Below are positions 56,617-64,000 of a stretch of DNA of 64,000 nt, one piece after another. The stretch spans positions 86,960 through 150,959 of the forward strand of contig NZ_SJON01000010.1 in NCBI RefSeq assembly GCF_004331385.1. The letters run 5' to 3'. The DNA comes from Enterobacter quasihormaechei. Lineage in GTDB: Bacteria > Pseudomonadota > Gammaproteobacteria > Enterobacterales > Enterobacteriaceae. The notes beneath the pieces are model-generated. The model saw nothing but the letters and a program-made list of their open reading frames with translations. It did no database searches and was not told where the DNA came from. Position numbers and translations under genes: made by a program. The first letter of the stretch is position 1. Every line of letters starts with the position of its first letter.

Positions 56617-57726
56617 GTGGCGACGTTATCCAGGCTTTTTATTCATCCGGTGAAATCCATGCGCGGCATCGGCGTGACCCACGCGCTGGCCGATATGAGC
56701 GGCTTCGCCTTCGATCGCATTTTTATGGTCACCGAGCCTGACGGTACGTTCATCACCGCGCGCCAGTTCCCGCAGATGGTCCGCTTTACCCCTTCCCCGC
56801 TTCATGACGGTTTGCATTTGACCGCGCCGGACGGCTCAAGCGTGGTTGTCCGCTTTGCTGATTTTGCGCCCGTCGATGCGCCAACGGAAGTGTGGGGGAA
56901 TCATTTTACCGCGCGCATCGCGCCGGACGCTATAAACCAGTGGCTGAGCGGCTTTTTCTCCCGCGACGTTCAGCTGCGCTGGGTTGGACCCGCGCTGACC
57001 CGTCGCGTAAAACGCCACGACGCGGTTCCCCTCTCCTTCGCGGATGGATTTCCCTTCCTGCTGACCAGCGAGGCCTCGCTGCGTGATCTACAGCGCCGCT
57101 GCAAAGCCAGCGTGCAGATGGAGCAGTTCCGCCCAAATCTGGTGGTGACCGGCGCGGACGCCTGGGATGAAGATACCTGGAAAGTCATCCGCATCGGCAG
57201 CGTTATTTTTGATGTCGTGAAGCCGTGCAGCCGCTGTATTTTCACCACCGTCAGCCCGGAGAAAGGCCAAAAACACCCTTCCGGCGAACCGCTGAAAACG
57301 TTGCAGTCATTTCGTACCGCGCAGGATAACGGTGATGTCGACTTCGGCCAGAACCTGATCCCCCGCTCCAGCGGCGTGATCCGCGTGGGCGACGAGGTCG
57401 AAATTCTGACTCGCGGGCCTGCACGAGTGTACGGCGCAGGCCAGCAAGATGAAATGGCCGCCCCTGAGACAAACGTCGCCGCTGCGGTGGATATTCACTG
57501 GGAAGGCAAGGTCATTCGTGGCAATAATCAGCAGGTGCTACTGGAGCAGCTGGAGCAGGCAGGGATCCGCGTACCGTATTCCTGTCGCGCGGGGATCTGC
57601 GGATGCTGTCGCATTAAACTGGTCGATGGGGAAGTGAGTGCCCTGAAGAAATCTGCGATTGGCAATGACGGCACGATCCTGTGCTGTAGCTGTGTGCCAA
57701 AAACGAGCGTACAGCTCGAAGCTTAA
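56617..57726 (+). CDS. ycbX: MOSC and 2Fe-2S domain protein YcbX
   Basis: Molybdenum cofactor-dependent N-hydroxylated base/nucleobase detoxification protein, 369 residues as in E. coli. MOSC N-terminal beta-barrel and MOSC domain (up to about 265) with the conserved Cys-containing KPCSRCIF, then a C-terminal 2Fe-2S ferredoxin-like domain whose cysteines (C-x4-C-x2-C in CRAGICGCC and a fourth in LCCSC) bind the cluster. It starts with GTG at 56617 behind GGGAG. Its stop overlaps the convergent zapC end by 4 bp. Confidence 0.95.
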   Translation: MATLSRLFIHPVKSMRGIGVTHALADMSGFAFDRIFMVTEPDGTFITARQFPQMVRFTPSPLHDGLHLTAPDGSSVVVRFADFAPVDAPTEVWGNHFTARIAPDAINQWLSGFFSRDVQLRWVGPALTRRVKRHDAVPLSFADGFPFLLTSEASLRDLQRRCKASVQMEQFRPNLVVTGADAWDEDTWKVIRIGSVIFDVVKPCSRCIFTTVSPEKGQKHPSGEPLKTLQSFRTAQDNGDVDFGQNLIPRSSGVIRVGDEVEILTRGPARVYGAGQQDEMAAPETNVAAAVDIHWEGKVIRGNNQQVLLEQLEQAGIRVPYSCRAGICGCCRIKLVDGEVSALKKSAIGNDGTILCCSCVPKTSVQLEA

Positions 57727-58265
57727 ACCGCCTGTTCGAGGCTGAAGGCATCCACGCGCAGCTGTGGCTTCAGCCTGTCATTCATCACTTTGATGGCGTC
57801 GCCTAACTGCATCACTCGCCCGGCAATGGTCACGCCGGGTTGGGCCAGCAGACAGAGCGCGGCGTTTTCACCGGGTTCAACCACCAGCAAATTCACCTCT
57901 TCTTCGGTATCGCTCAGATTGACGCTTGCCGCATCGCCGGTAGCCGGGGTCCAGCTCATGCCGTGCGCGAGGAAATGCCAGCTTTTCGGCATTTGTGGTT
58001 TCAGGAAACGGATCGCCACCAGCGCATTTAAAACCAGTTCAGCGCGCTGTTCTTTGGAGAGATCGAAGTCGCGGCATTTTTCTTCGAAAGAGAAATAGAG
58101 TGCAGCGTCGTCAACGCAAAAGCCTGAAGGAGCAAACGCGTCAGGGGTTAACATTCGGCGCGCAAAACGAGAACGAAACAACATGCCATTGGCTAAGTCG
58201 AGCATCATGCGGTCATGCTCTTCACAAAAATACCAGCGCCAGTTATCGTCAGGTTTAATTCGCAT
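57723..58265 (-). CDS. zapC: Cell division protein ZapC
   Basis: FtsZ-bundling protein that helps Z-ring assembly, 180 residues as in E. coli. The first residues [34 protein letters not shown] match the family. Convergent with ycbX. Transcribed alone; a 166-bp AT-rich gap separates it from pyrD. Confidence 0.94.
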   Translation of the reverse strand: MRIKPDDNWRWYFCEEHDRMMLDLANGMLFRSRFARRMLTPDAFAPSGFCVDDAALYFSFEEKCRDFDLSKEQRAELVLNALVAIRFLKPQMPKSWHFLAHGMSWTPATGDAASVNLSDTEEEVNLLVVEPGENAALCLLAQPGVTIAGRVMQLGDAIKVMNDRLKPQLRVDAFSLEQAV

Positions 58266-58382
58266 GTTTCTCTCCCGTCCCCAAAACGTCCTGTACTAAA
58301 AATGTCCTGTTTGCCGCTTCGCTTATAACACTAGTAATAAAAGACTATAATGTCTAAATAAGCAACAATGACGGAATATAAA

Positions 58383-58414
58383 ACAACCAGGGCTGGAAAT
58401 AAAGCCCTGGTTGT
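58383..58414 (-). terminator. pyrD terminator
   Basis: A 12-bp stem ACAACCAGGGCT / AGCCCTGGTTGT with an 8-nt loop, followed on the minus strand by TTTTATA. It lies about 18 bp past the pyrD stop. Confidence 0.85.
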
Positions 58415-58431
58415 CTGATTAAGAGAAAAGA

Positions 58432-59442
58432 TTAGATATGCGTGACGATTTCTTTAATCAACGGCGGCCCTTTGAAAATAAAGCCGGAATAAATTTGCAC
58501 CAGTGATGCACCAGCCGCCATCTTCTCACGTGCAGCAATGACGGAATCAATGCCGCCCACGCCAATAATCGGCAGCTGGCCTTTTAATTCCGCAGACAGT
58601 GCGCGAATAATTTCAGTGCTCTTTAATTGAACCGGACGTCCGCTTAATCCACCCGCTTCGTCACAGTTTTTCATTCCCTGAACGAGGGAACGGTCGAGGG
58701 TTGTATTGGTCGCAATCACACCGTCAATATTATGGCGAACTAAACTGTCGGCAACCTGGATCAATTCTTCAACCGAAAGATCCGGGGCGATCTTAACCGC
58801 GACCGGGACATATTTATGGTGGATCGCCTGTAGCGCCGTTTGTTTATTTTTAATGGCGCTAAGAAGATCGTCGAGCGCTTCGCCATATTGTAATGAACGC
58901 AGCCCTGGGGTGTTAGGCGATGATATATTCACCGCGATATAACCCGCATAGGCATAGACTTTTTCCATACAAATCAGATAGTCATCTTTACCCTGCTCGA
59001 CTGGGGTGTCTTTATTTTTGCCGATATTAATACCCAGCACGCCATCAAAATGAGCTTTTTTTACGTTCTCAACCAGACGATCGACGCCAAGGTTATTAAA
59101 GCCCATGCGGTTGATCAGCCCCTCGGCTTCAACCAGGCGGAACAGACGCGGCTTGTCATTTCCCGGCTGCGGGCGCGGCGTCACCGTCCCGATTTCGATC
59201 GAGCCAAAGCCCATCGCACCGAGTGCATCAATGCATTCGCCATTTTTATCCAGACCGGCCGCCAGGCCCAGTGGATTTTTGAACGTCAGACCCATGCACT
59301 GAACGGGTTTTTCCGGCACGTTTTGACGCACCAGCGCGGCCAGAGGCGTTCCTGTAATACGGCGTAACTGCTGAAATGTAAATTCATGAGCGCGCTCAGG
59401 ATCGAGCTGGAAAAGGGCTTTACGAACGAAGGGGTAGTACAT
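58432..59442 (-). CDS. pyrD: Dihydroorotate dehydrogenase (quinone) PyrD
   Basis: Class-2 dihydroorotate dehydrogenase, the membrane-associated step of pyrimidine synthesis that passes electrons to quinone. From ATG 59442 the protein has 336 residues (AGGAG site 8 bases upstream). N-terminal helical membrane lip ([21 protein letters not shown]), FMN-binding beta/alpha barrel with [11 protein letters not shown] (catalytic Ser region) and C-terminal [16 protein letters not shown]. The frame to 59469 is rejected because it covers the leader. Confidence 0.97.
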   Translation of the reverse strand: MYYPFVRKALFQLDPERAHEFTFQQLRRITGTPLAALVRQNVPEKPVQCMGLTFKNPLGLAAGLDKNGECIDALGAMGFGSIEIGTVTPRPQPGNDKPRLFRLVEAEGLINRMGFNNLGVDRLVENVKKAHFDGVLGINIGKNKDTPVEQGKDDYLICMEKVYAYAGYIAVNISSPNTPGLRSLQYGEALDDLLSAIKNKQTALQAIHHKYVPVAVKIAPDLSVEELIQVADSLVRHNIDGVIATNTTLDRSLVQGMKNCDEAGGLSGRPVQLKSTEIIRALSAELKGQLPIIGVGGIDSVIAAREKMAAGASLVQIYSGFIFKGPPLIKEIVTHI

Positions 59443-59457
59443 GAACTCTCCTGGATT

Positions 59458-59486
59458 CCCGGTGTGCAAACCGGGAGGGGATTATG
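59458..59486 (-). promoter_or_regulatory. pyrD promoter and start-site-switching leader
   Basis: Minus-strand -10 CATAAT (59481-59486), then CCCCTCCCGG, followed by the hairpin CCCGGT-TTGCAC-ACCGGG (59458-59475) before the ribosome site AGGAG. C residues at 6-7 and G at 9 from the -10 match the E. coli pyrC/pyrD arrangement, in which CTP level chooses the start and the longer transcript folds over the ribosome site. Confidence 0.75.
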
Positions 59487-59691
59487 TGCGATCCCGCCCG
59501 GAAAGGGAATTGACCTGTGGCAAAAAAAGCCGTTTAAAACGCAATCGTTTACTTATCGGCAAGCTTCTTATGCATTTTTCAGCATTCATCCTGAGGATAA
59601 ATCATTTAGTGGAATAACCACGCAATGTCACACTCCTGAAAATTGTTATGAATGTTAGATAAAAGCAAACAATTAGTTATAAGGAGCAACC

Positions 59692-60267
59692 ATGCGCGTC
59701 ATTACTCTGGCCGGAAGCCCACGCTTCCCCTCTCGCTCCAGCGCTCTGCTGGAATACGCTCGCGAAAAGCTTAATGCTCTGGATGTGGAAGTGTGTCACT
59801 GGAATTTACACAATTTCGCGCCTGAAGATCTGCTCTACGCCCGTTTCGACAGCCCGGCGCTGAAAACCCTGATCGAACAGTTTAAGAGTGCTGACGGGCT
59901 GATCGTCGCGACACCGATTTATAAAGCCTCTTTTTCCGGCGCGCTGAAAACGCTGCTCGATCTGCTGCCCGAACGCGCGCTGGACGGCAAGGTCGTCCTG
60001 CCGCTGGCCACGGGCGGCACGGTCGCCCATTTGCTGGCGGTAGATTATGCCCTCAAGCCGGTTCTGAACGCGCTGAAAGCCCAGGAGATCCTGCATGGCG
60101 TGTTCGCTGATGATTCACAGGTGATTGATTATCAGCATAAACCGCATTTTACGCCGAACCTGCAAACCCGCCTCGACGGCGCGCTTGAAACCTTCTGGCA
60201 TGCCCTGAACCGCCGGGATCGTCACGCAGCGGCAAGTCATCAATCACAAGGAGTGGCCCATGTTTAA
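59692..60267 (+). CDS. ssuE: NADPH-dependent FMN reductase SsuE
   Basis: Flavin reductase that supplies FMNH2 to SsuD. The 191 residues have the flavodoxin-like NAD(P)H:FMN reductase pattern, with phosphate loop LAGSPRFPSRSSALLEYA near residues 6-23 and the GGTVAHLLAVDYALKPVL block. First gene of the ssuEADCB operon; ribosome site AAGGAG. Confidence 0.96.
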   Translation: MRVITLAGSPRFPSRSSALLEYAREKLNALDVEVCHWNLHNFAPEDLLYARFDSPALKTLIEQFKSADGLIVATPIYKASFSGALKTLLDLLPERALDGKVVLPLATGGTVAHLLAVDYALKPVLNALKAQEILHGVFADDSQVIDYQHKPHFTPNLQTRLDGALETFWHALNRRDRHAAASHQSQGVAHV

Positions 60268-61222
60268 AACCGTTACCCGTATCGGGCTGGCAGGTCTGCT
60301 GGTAGTGGCGTCACTGGCTCAGGCGGCGGAGACCGCGCCGGAGAGCCTGCGTATCGGTTATCAGAAAGGCAGCGTCAGCATGGTGCTGGCGAAAAGCCAT
60401 GCGCTGCTGGAGACGCGCTTTCCGGAGACCACATTTTCCTGGGTCGAGTTTCCCGCCGGACCACAGATGCTGGAGGCGCTGAACGTCGGGAGTATTGATT
60501 TAGGCAGCACCGGCGATATCCCGCCTATCTTTGCTCAGGCTGCCGGGGCGGATCTGGTTTACGTTGGCGTTGAGCCCGCCAAGCCGAAGGCAGAGGTGAT
60601 CCTGGTACCGGAAAACAGCGATATTAAAAGCGTCGCCGATCTTAAAGGCCATAAGGTTGCTTTCCAAAAAGGTTCCAGCTCGCACAACCTGCTGCTGCGC
60701 GCGTTGCAGGAAGCCGGCCTTAAATTCACCGATATCCAGCCCGTATACCTGACGCCTGCCGATGCGCGCGCGGCGTTTCAGCAAAAGAACGTCGATGCCT
60801 GGGCAATCTGGGATCCCTACTACTCCGCCGCGCTGTTGCAGGGCGGGGTAAGGGTGCTGAAAGACGGCACTACCCTGAAGCAGACCGGTTCGTTCTACCT
60901 GGCGGCACGTCCGTACGCAGAAAAAAATGGCGCCTTTATTCAGCAGGTGCTGGATACCTTTACCCAGGCCGATGCGCTGACCCAGAGCCAGCGTCAGCAG
61001 AGCATCACGTTGCTGGCAAAAACCATGGGCTTACCTGAACCGGTGATCGCCACGTATCTTGACCATCGTCCACCCACCACCATTGCGCCGGTTAACGCCC
61101 ACGTTGCCGCGCTTCAGCAGCAAACGGCCGATCTCTTTTATCAAAACCGCCTGGTTCCAAAGCAGGTGAATATTCGCGAACGCATCTGGCAACCCGCTGG
61201 CATTGAAGGAAAAAAATCATGA
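60260..61222 (+). CDS. ssuA: Alkanesulfonate-binding protein SsuA
   Basis: Periplasmic binding protein of the SsuABC alkanesulfonate importer, 320 residues with signal peptide ending LAQAA. Type-2 periplasmic fold with typical [25 protein letters not shown] block, and binding-face segments [19 protein letters not shown]. Start overlaps ssuE end by 8 bp. Confidence 0.95.
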   Translation: MFKTVTRIGLAGLLVVASLAQAAETAPESLRIGYQKGSVSMVLAKSHALLETRFPETTFSWVEFPAGPQMLEALNVGSIDLGSTGDIPPIFAQAAGADLVYVGVEPAKPKAEVILVPENSDIKSVADLKGHKVAFQKGSSSHNLLLRALQEAGLKFTDIQPVYLTPADARAAFQQKNVDAWAIWDPYYSAALLQGGVRVLKDGTTLKQTGSFYLAARPYAEKNGAFIQQVLDTFTQADALTQSQRQQSITLLAKTMGLPEPVIATYLDHRPPTTIAPVNAHVAALQQQTADLFYQNRLVPKQVNIRERIWQPAGIEGKKS

Positions 61223-62364
61223 GTCTGAATCTTTTCTGGTTTTTACCCACCCACGGTGATGGACACTATCTTGGTACAGAAGAAGGCGCCCGCCCGGTCG
61301 ATCATGGCTATCTACAGCAGATCGCCCAGGCGGCAGATCGCATCGGTTTTACCGGGGTGCTGATCCCGACGGGCCGCTCATGTGAGGATGCGTGGCTCGT
61401 TGCCGCATCCATGATCCCCGTCACCCAGCGCCTGAAGTTCCTGGTAGCCTTGCGCCCGAGCGTAGTGTCTCCCACCGTCGCGGCGCGCCAGGCGGCAACG
61501 CTGGACAGGCTATCTAACGGACGCGCGCTGTTCAACCTGGTGACGGGCAGCGATCCGCAGGAGCTGGCGGGCGACGGCGTCTTCCTCGATCATACCGAGC
61601 GTTATGAAGCTTCCGCAGAGTTCACCCGCGTCTGGCGGCGTCTGCTGGAAGGGGAAACCGTTACCTTCGAAGGAAAACATATCCACGTTCGCGATGCGAA
61701 GCTCTACTTCCCGCCGGTACAGCAGCCGCGCCCTCCCCTCTATTTCGGCGGATCGTCTGACGTGGCGCAGGCGCTGGCGGCCGAGCAGGTCGATCTCTAT
61801 CTGACCTGGGGCGAGCCGCCGGAGCTGGTCAAAGAGAAAATTGCCCAGGTACGCGCTAAAGCCGCAGAACACGGTCGTAAGGTACGCTTCGGTATTCGCC
61901 TGCATGTGATTGTACGCGAAACCAACGACGAGGCCTGGCAAGCCGCAGACCGTCTGATCGCTCATCTGGATGACGATACCATCGCCAAAGCACAGGCCGC
62001 CTTTGCCAAAACCGACTCCGTAGGCCAGCACCGAATGGCCTCCCTGCACAACGGCAAGCGCGAGAATCTGGAGATCAGCCCAAACCTGTGGGCCGGTGTG
62101 GGACTGGTGCGCGGCGGCGCCGGTACGGCGCTGGTGGGCGACGGTCCAACCGTGGCGGCACGCATTAATGAATATGCGGAGCTGGGGATCGACAGCTTTA
62201 TCCTCTCCGGCTATCCGCATCTGGAAGAGGCGTACAAGGTGGGTGAACTGCTGTTCCCGCATCTGGATGTCGCTATCCCGGAAATTCCGCAGCCGCGTCA
62301 GCTTCAGTTGCAGGGTGAAGCCGTAGCGAACGCGTTTATCCCGAGAAAAGTCGCGCAAAGCTAA
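61219..62364 (+). CDS. ssuD: FMNH2-dependent alkanesulfonate monooxygenase SsuD
   Basis: Luciferase-family monooxygenase that releases sulfite from alkanesulfonates in the cytoplasm, using FMNH2 from SsuE. The 381 residues equal E. coli SsuD, with conserved [20 protein letters not shown]-terminus, [31 protein letters not shown] and active-site Cys/Arg loop region. Start overlaps ssuA by 4 bp. Confidence 0.97.
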   Translation: MSLNLFWFLPTHGDGHYLGTEEGARPVDHGYLQQIAQAADRIGFTGVLIPTGRSCEDAWLVAASMIPVTQRLKFLVALRPSVVSPTVAARQAATLDRLSNGRALFNLVTGSDPQELAGDGVFLDHTERYEASAEFTRVWRRLLEGETVTFEGKHIHVRDAKLYFPPVQQPRPPLYFGGSSDVAQALAAEQVDLYLTWGEPPELVKEKIAQVRAKAAEHGRKVRFGIRLHVIVRETNDEAWQAADRLIAHLDDDTIAKAQAAFAKTDSVGQHRMASLHNGKRENLEISPNLWAGVGLVRGGAGTALVGDGPTVAARINEYAELGIDSFILSGYPHLEEAYKVGELLFPHLDVAIPEIPQPRQLQLQGEAVANAFIPRKVAQS

Positions 62365-62373
62365 GGAGCCGCC

Positions 62374-63165
62374 ATGTCTGCAATCGCACAAAAATGGCTG
62401 CTGCGCGCCGCGCCGTGGTTTCTGCCCGTCGGCATTGTCCTCGTCTGGCAGCTGGCGTCGTCAACCGGCTGGCTGTCGAGCCGCATTTTGCCCTCGCCGG
62501 AAGGCGTTGTGGAAGCGTTCTGGTCGCTCAGCGCCAGCGGTGAGCTGTGGCAGCATCTGGCTATCAGCTCCTGGCGCGCCGTCATCGGCTTTTCGATTGG
62601 CGGCAGCATCGGCCTGACCCTGGGGCTCATCAGCGGCCTGTCCCGCTGGGGCGAGCGGCTGCTGGATACCTCCGTTCAGATGCTGCGGAACGTGCCGCAT
62701 CTGGCGCTGATCCCGCTGGTTATCCTGTGGTTTGGCATTGATGAGAGCGCCAAAATCTTCCTCGTGGCGCTGGGGACGTTGTTCCCGATTTATATCAATA
62801 CCTGGCATGGGATCCGCAATATCGATCGCGGGCTGGTTGAGATGGCCCGCAGCTATGGCCTGTCGGGTTTTGCTCTGTTTACCCACGTGATCCTGCCGGG
62901 CGCCCTGCCCTCCATTATGGTCGGCGTACGTTTTGCGCTCGGCCTGATGTGGCTCACCCTGATCGTGGCGGAAACCATTTCGGCAAACTCCGGCATTGGT
63001 TATCTGGCGATGAACGCCCGCGAGTTCCTGCAAACGGACGTGGTGGTGGTTGCCATTATCCTTTATGCCCTGCTCGGCAAACTGGCGGACGTCAGCGCCC
63101 AGTGGCTGGAACGTAGCTGGCTGCGCTGGAACCCGGCGTATACCGCTCAGGAGGCGAAAGCATGA
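62374..63165 (+). CDS. ssuC: Alkanesulfonate ABC transporter permease SsuC
   Basis: Inner-membrane permease of the SsuABC importer, 263 residues, six transmembrane segments, with the inner-membrane-component EAA-like loop ([35 protein letters not shown]). 9 bp after ssuD, overlapping ssuB start by 4 bp. Confidence 0.96.
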   Translation: MSAIAQKWLLRAAPWFLPVGIVLVWQLASSTGWLSSRILPSPEGVVEAFWSLSASGELWQHLAISSWRAVIGFSIGGSIGLTLGLISGLSRWGERLLDTSVQMLRNVPHLALIPLVILWFGIDESAKIFLVALGTLFPIYINTWHGIRNIDRGLVEMARSYGLSGFALFTHVILPGALPSIMVGVRFALGLMWLTLIVAETISANSGIGYLAMNAREFLQTDVVVVAIILYALLGKLADVSAQWLERSWLRWNPAYTAQEAKA

Positions 63166-63932
63166 ATACTGCACGACTGAACCAGGGGACACCGTTACTG
63201 CTGAACGGCGTGACCAAACGCTACGGCGAAAACACCATTCTGAATGCACTGGATCTGCATATCCCTGCCGGACAGTTTGTGGCCGTTGTCGGACGCAGCG
63301 GTGGCGGTAAAAGTACCCTGCTGCGTCTTTTAGCCGGGCTGGAAGCCCCCAACGGCGGCGACATTCTGGCGGGCACCACGCCGCTGGCCACTATTCAGGA
63401 TGATACGCGCATGATGTTTCAGGACGCGCGTCTGCTACCGTGGAAAACGGTGATGGATAACGTCGGGCTGGGCCTGAAGGGCAGCTGGCAGGAGCAAGCC
63501 CGGCAGGCACTCGCCGCGGTCGGGCTGGAGAATCGCGCGGGAGAGTGGCCCGCCGCACTGTCGGGAGGACAGAAGCAGCGCGTGGCGCTGGCGCGCGCGC
63601 TGATTCATCGTCCGGGCCTGCTGCTGCTTGATGAACCGCTCGGCGCCCTCGACGCCCTGACGCGGATCGAGATGCAGGATTTGATTGAATCGCTCTGGAA
63701 GGCGCACGGCTTTACGGTGCTGCTGGTGACGCATGACGTCAGCGAAGCCGTGGCGATGGCCGATCGGGTGCTGTTAATAGAAGAGGGAAAAATCGGGCTG
63801 GATCTGATGGTGGATATTCCACGCCCTCGCCGGGTGGGGTCAGCGAGACTGGCGGAGCTGGAGGCGGAAGTGCTGGATAGAGTGATGAAACGTGGAGTGA
63901 GTGAACGGGCATTGATTAAGGCTAATGCCTGA
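63162..63932 (+). CDS. ssuB: Alkanesulfonate ABC transporter ATPase SsuB
   Basis: ATP-binding subunit of the importer, 256 residues. Walker [10 protein letters not shown], signature [15 protein letters not shown], Walker [16 protein letters not shown]. Last gene of the operon; E. coli length 255. The operon order E-A-D-C-B is the E. coli one. Confidence 0.97.
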   Translation: MNTARLNQGTPLLLNGVTKRYGENTILNALDLHIPAGQFVAVVGRSGGGKSTLLRLLAGLEAPNGGDILAGTTPLATIQDDTRMMFQDARLLPWKTVMDNVGLGLKGSWQEQARQALAAVGLENRAGEWPAALSGGQKQRVALARALIHRPGLLLLDEPLGALDALTRIEMQDLIESLWKAHGFTVLLVTHDVSEAVAMADRVLLIEEGKIGLDLMVDIPRPRRVGSARLAELEAEVLDRVMKRGVSERALIKANA

Positions 63933-63934
63933 TG

Positions 63935-63955
63935 CCCTCTCCCACAGGGAGAGGG
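63935..63955 (+). terminator. Hairpin behind ssuB, probable terminator-like repeat
   Basis: Stem CCCTCTCCC / GGGAGAGGG with an ACA loop, 2 bp after the ssuB stop. It resembles the 8506-8528 repeat. No T-run follows, so termination may depend on Rho or on structures beyond the window. Confidence 0.6.
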
Positions 63956-63980
63956 AGAAAACCGATGCCCCGCTACTCCA

Positions 63981-64000
63981 CGTAGGCCCGGTAAGCGTAG
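63981..64000. repeat. REP-like element, cut by window edge
   Basis: CGTAGGCCCGGTAAGCGTAG, the start of a REP unit in the orientation opposite to the one at 37916. Its other half lies outside the window. Confidence 0.6.

Noticed and set aside
59386..59658. 90-codon plus-strand frame between pyrD and ssuE
   Set aside because: Begins inside pyrD antisense, crosses the pyrD promoter and leader hairpin, and has no ribosome site or known relative.

Overview
This is a 64 kb stretch of chromosome from a gamma-proteobacterium of the family Enterobacteriaceae, most likely Enterobacter or a close relative such as Lelliottia or Leclercia. Gene order follows the 22-23 minute region of Escherichia coli almost throughout (phoH - efeBOU - putP/putA - rut - ymdF - wrbA - yccJ - agp ... 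serT - yccA - tusE - yccX - rlmI - hspQ - yccU - yccT - mgsA - helD - yccF - yccS - sxy - sulA - ompA - matP - ycbZ/lonH - fabA - rmf - pqiABC - uup - rlmL - ycbX - zapC - pyrD - ssuEADCB), and most proteins match their E. coli counterparts in length and motifs. The genus is an inference from these protein sequences and from the extra genes; it was not tested by a search. No phage, integrase, insertion sequence or CRISPR array is visible. Coding density is high and base composition fairly even, with local AT-rich patches.

Region by region: 0-3 kb carries an AGCS-type amino acid:sodium symporter and phoH. 3.2-6.6 kb is the Fur-boxed efeUOB iron uptake operon, with efeU intact (it is frameshifted in E. 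coli K-12). 6.8-8.5 kb holds a NupC-type nucleoside transporter paralogue and a DUF3574 lipoprotein. 8.5-14.4 kb is the divergent putP/putA proline utilisation pair with several GTTGCA PutA operators between them. 14.5-21.3 kb has an LprI/DUF1311 protein, rutR and the rutABCDEFG pyrimidine catabolism operon behind a clear sigma-54 promoter. 21.3-25.1 kb has an EamA exporter, ymdF, wrbA-yccJ and agp.

25.1-32.8 kb is the main departure from E. coli, where hydrogenase-1 and cytochrome bd-II genes lie. It holds a DedA protein, an MgtE-type magnesium transporter behind an M-box-like leader, and two near-identical copies of tRNA-Ser(UGA). These bracket about 3.8 kb carrying a LuxR-type regulator and a three-gene FecBCD-type ABC importer. 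A Zur-box-like palindrome directly upstream of the importer suggests zinc-controlled metal or metallophore uptake. The ATPase reading frame ends inside the second tRNA gene. A solitary OppA-type binding protein follows.

33-59.4 kb is core genome: membrane protein quality control (yccA), tRNA and rRNA modification (tusE, rlmI, rlmKL), heat-shock protein hspQ, methylglyoxal synthase, helicase IV, the competence regulator sxy, the SOS division inhibitor sulA, ompA, matP, lonH, fabA, rmf, the pqiABC lipid-transport system, uup, zapC and pyrD. 59.7-63.9 kb is the ssuEADCB operon for sulfur scavenging from alkanesulfonates.

Working together, several units are nutrient-limitation systems with recognisable switches: Fur (iron; efe), Zur-like (zinc; island ABC), M-box (magnesium; mgtE), NtrC/sigma-54 and RutR (nitrogen/pyrimidine; rut), PutA autorepression (proline), start-site switching (pyrimidine; pyrD), and FadR/FabR (fatty acid; fabA). 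LexA (sulA) and sigma-32 (hspQ) sites cover stress. Most regulatory calls rest on consensus matching by eye.
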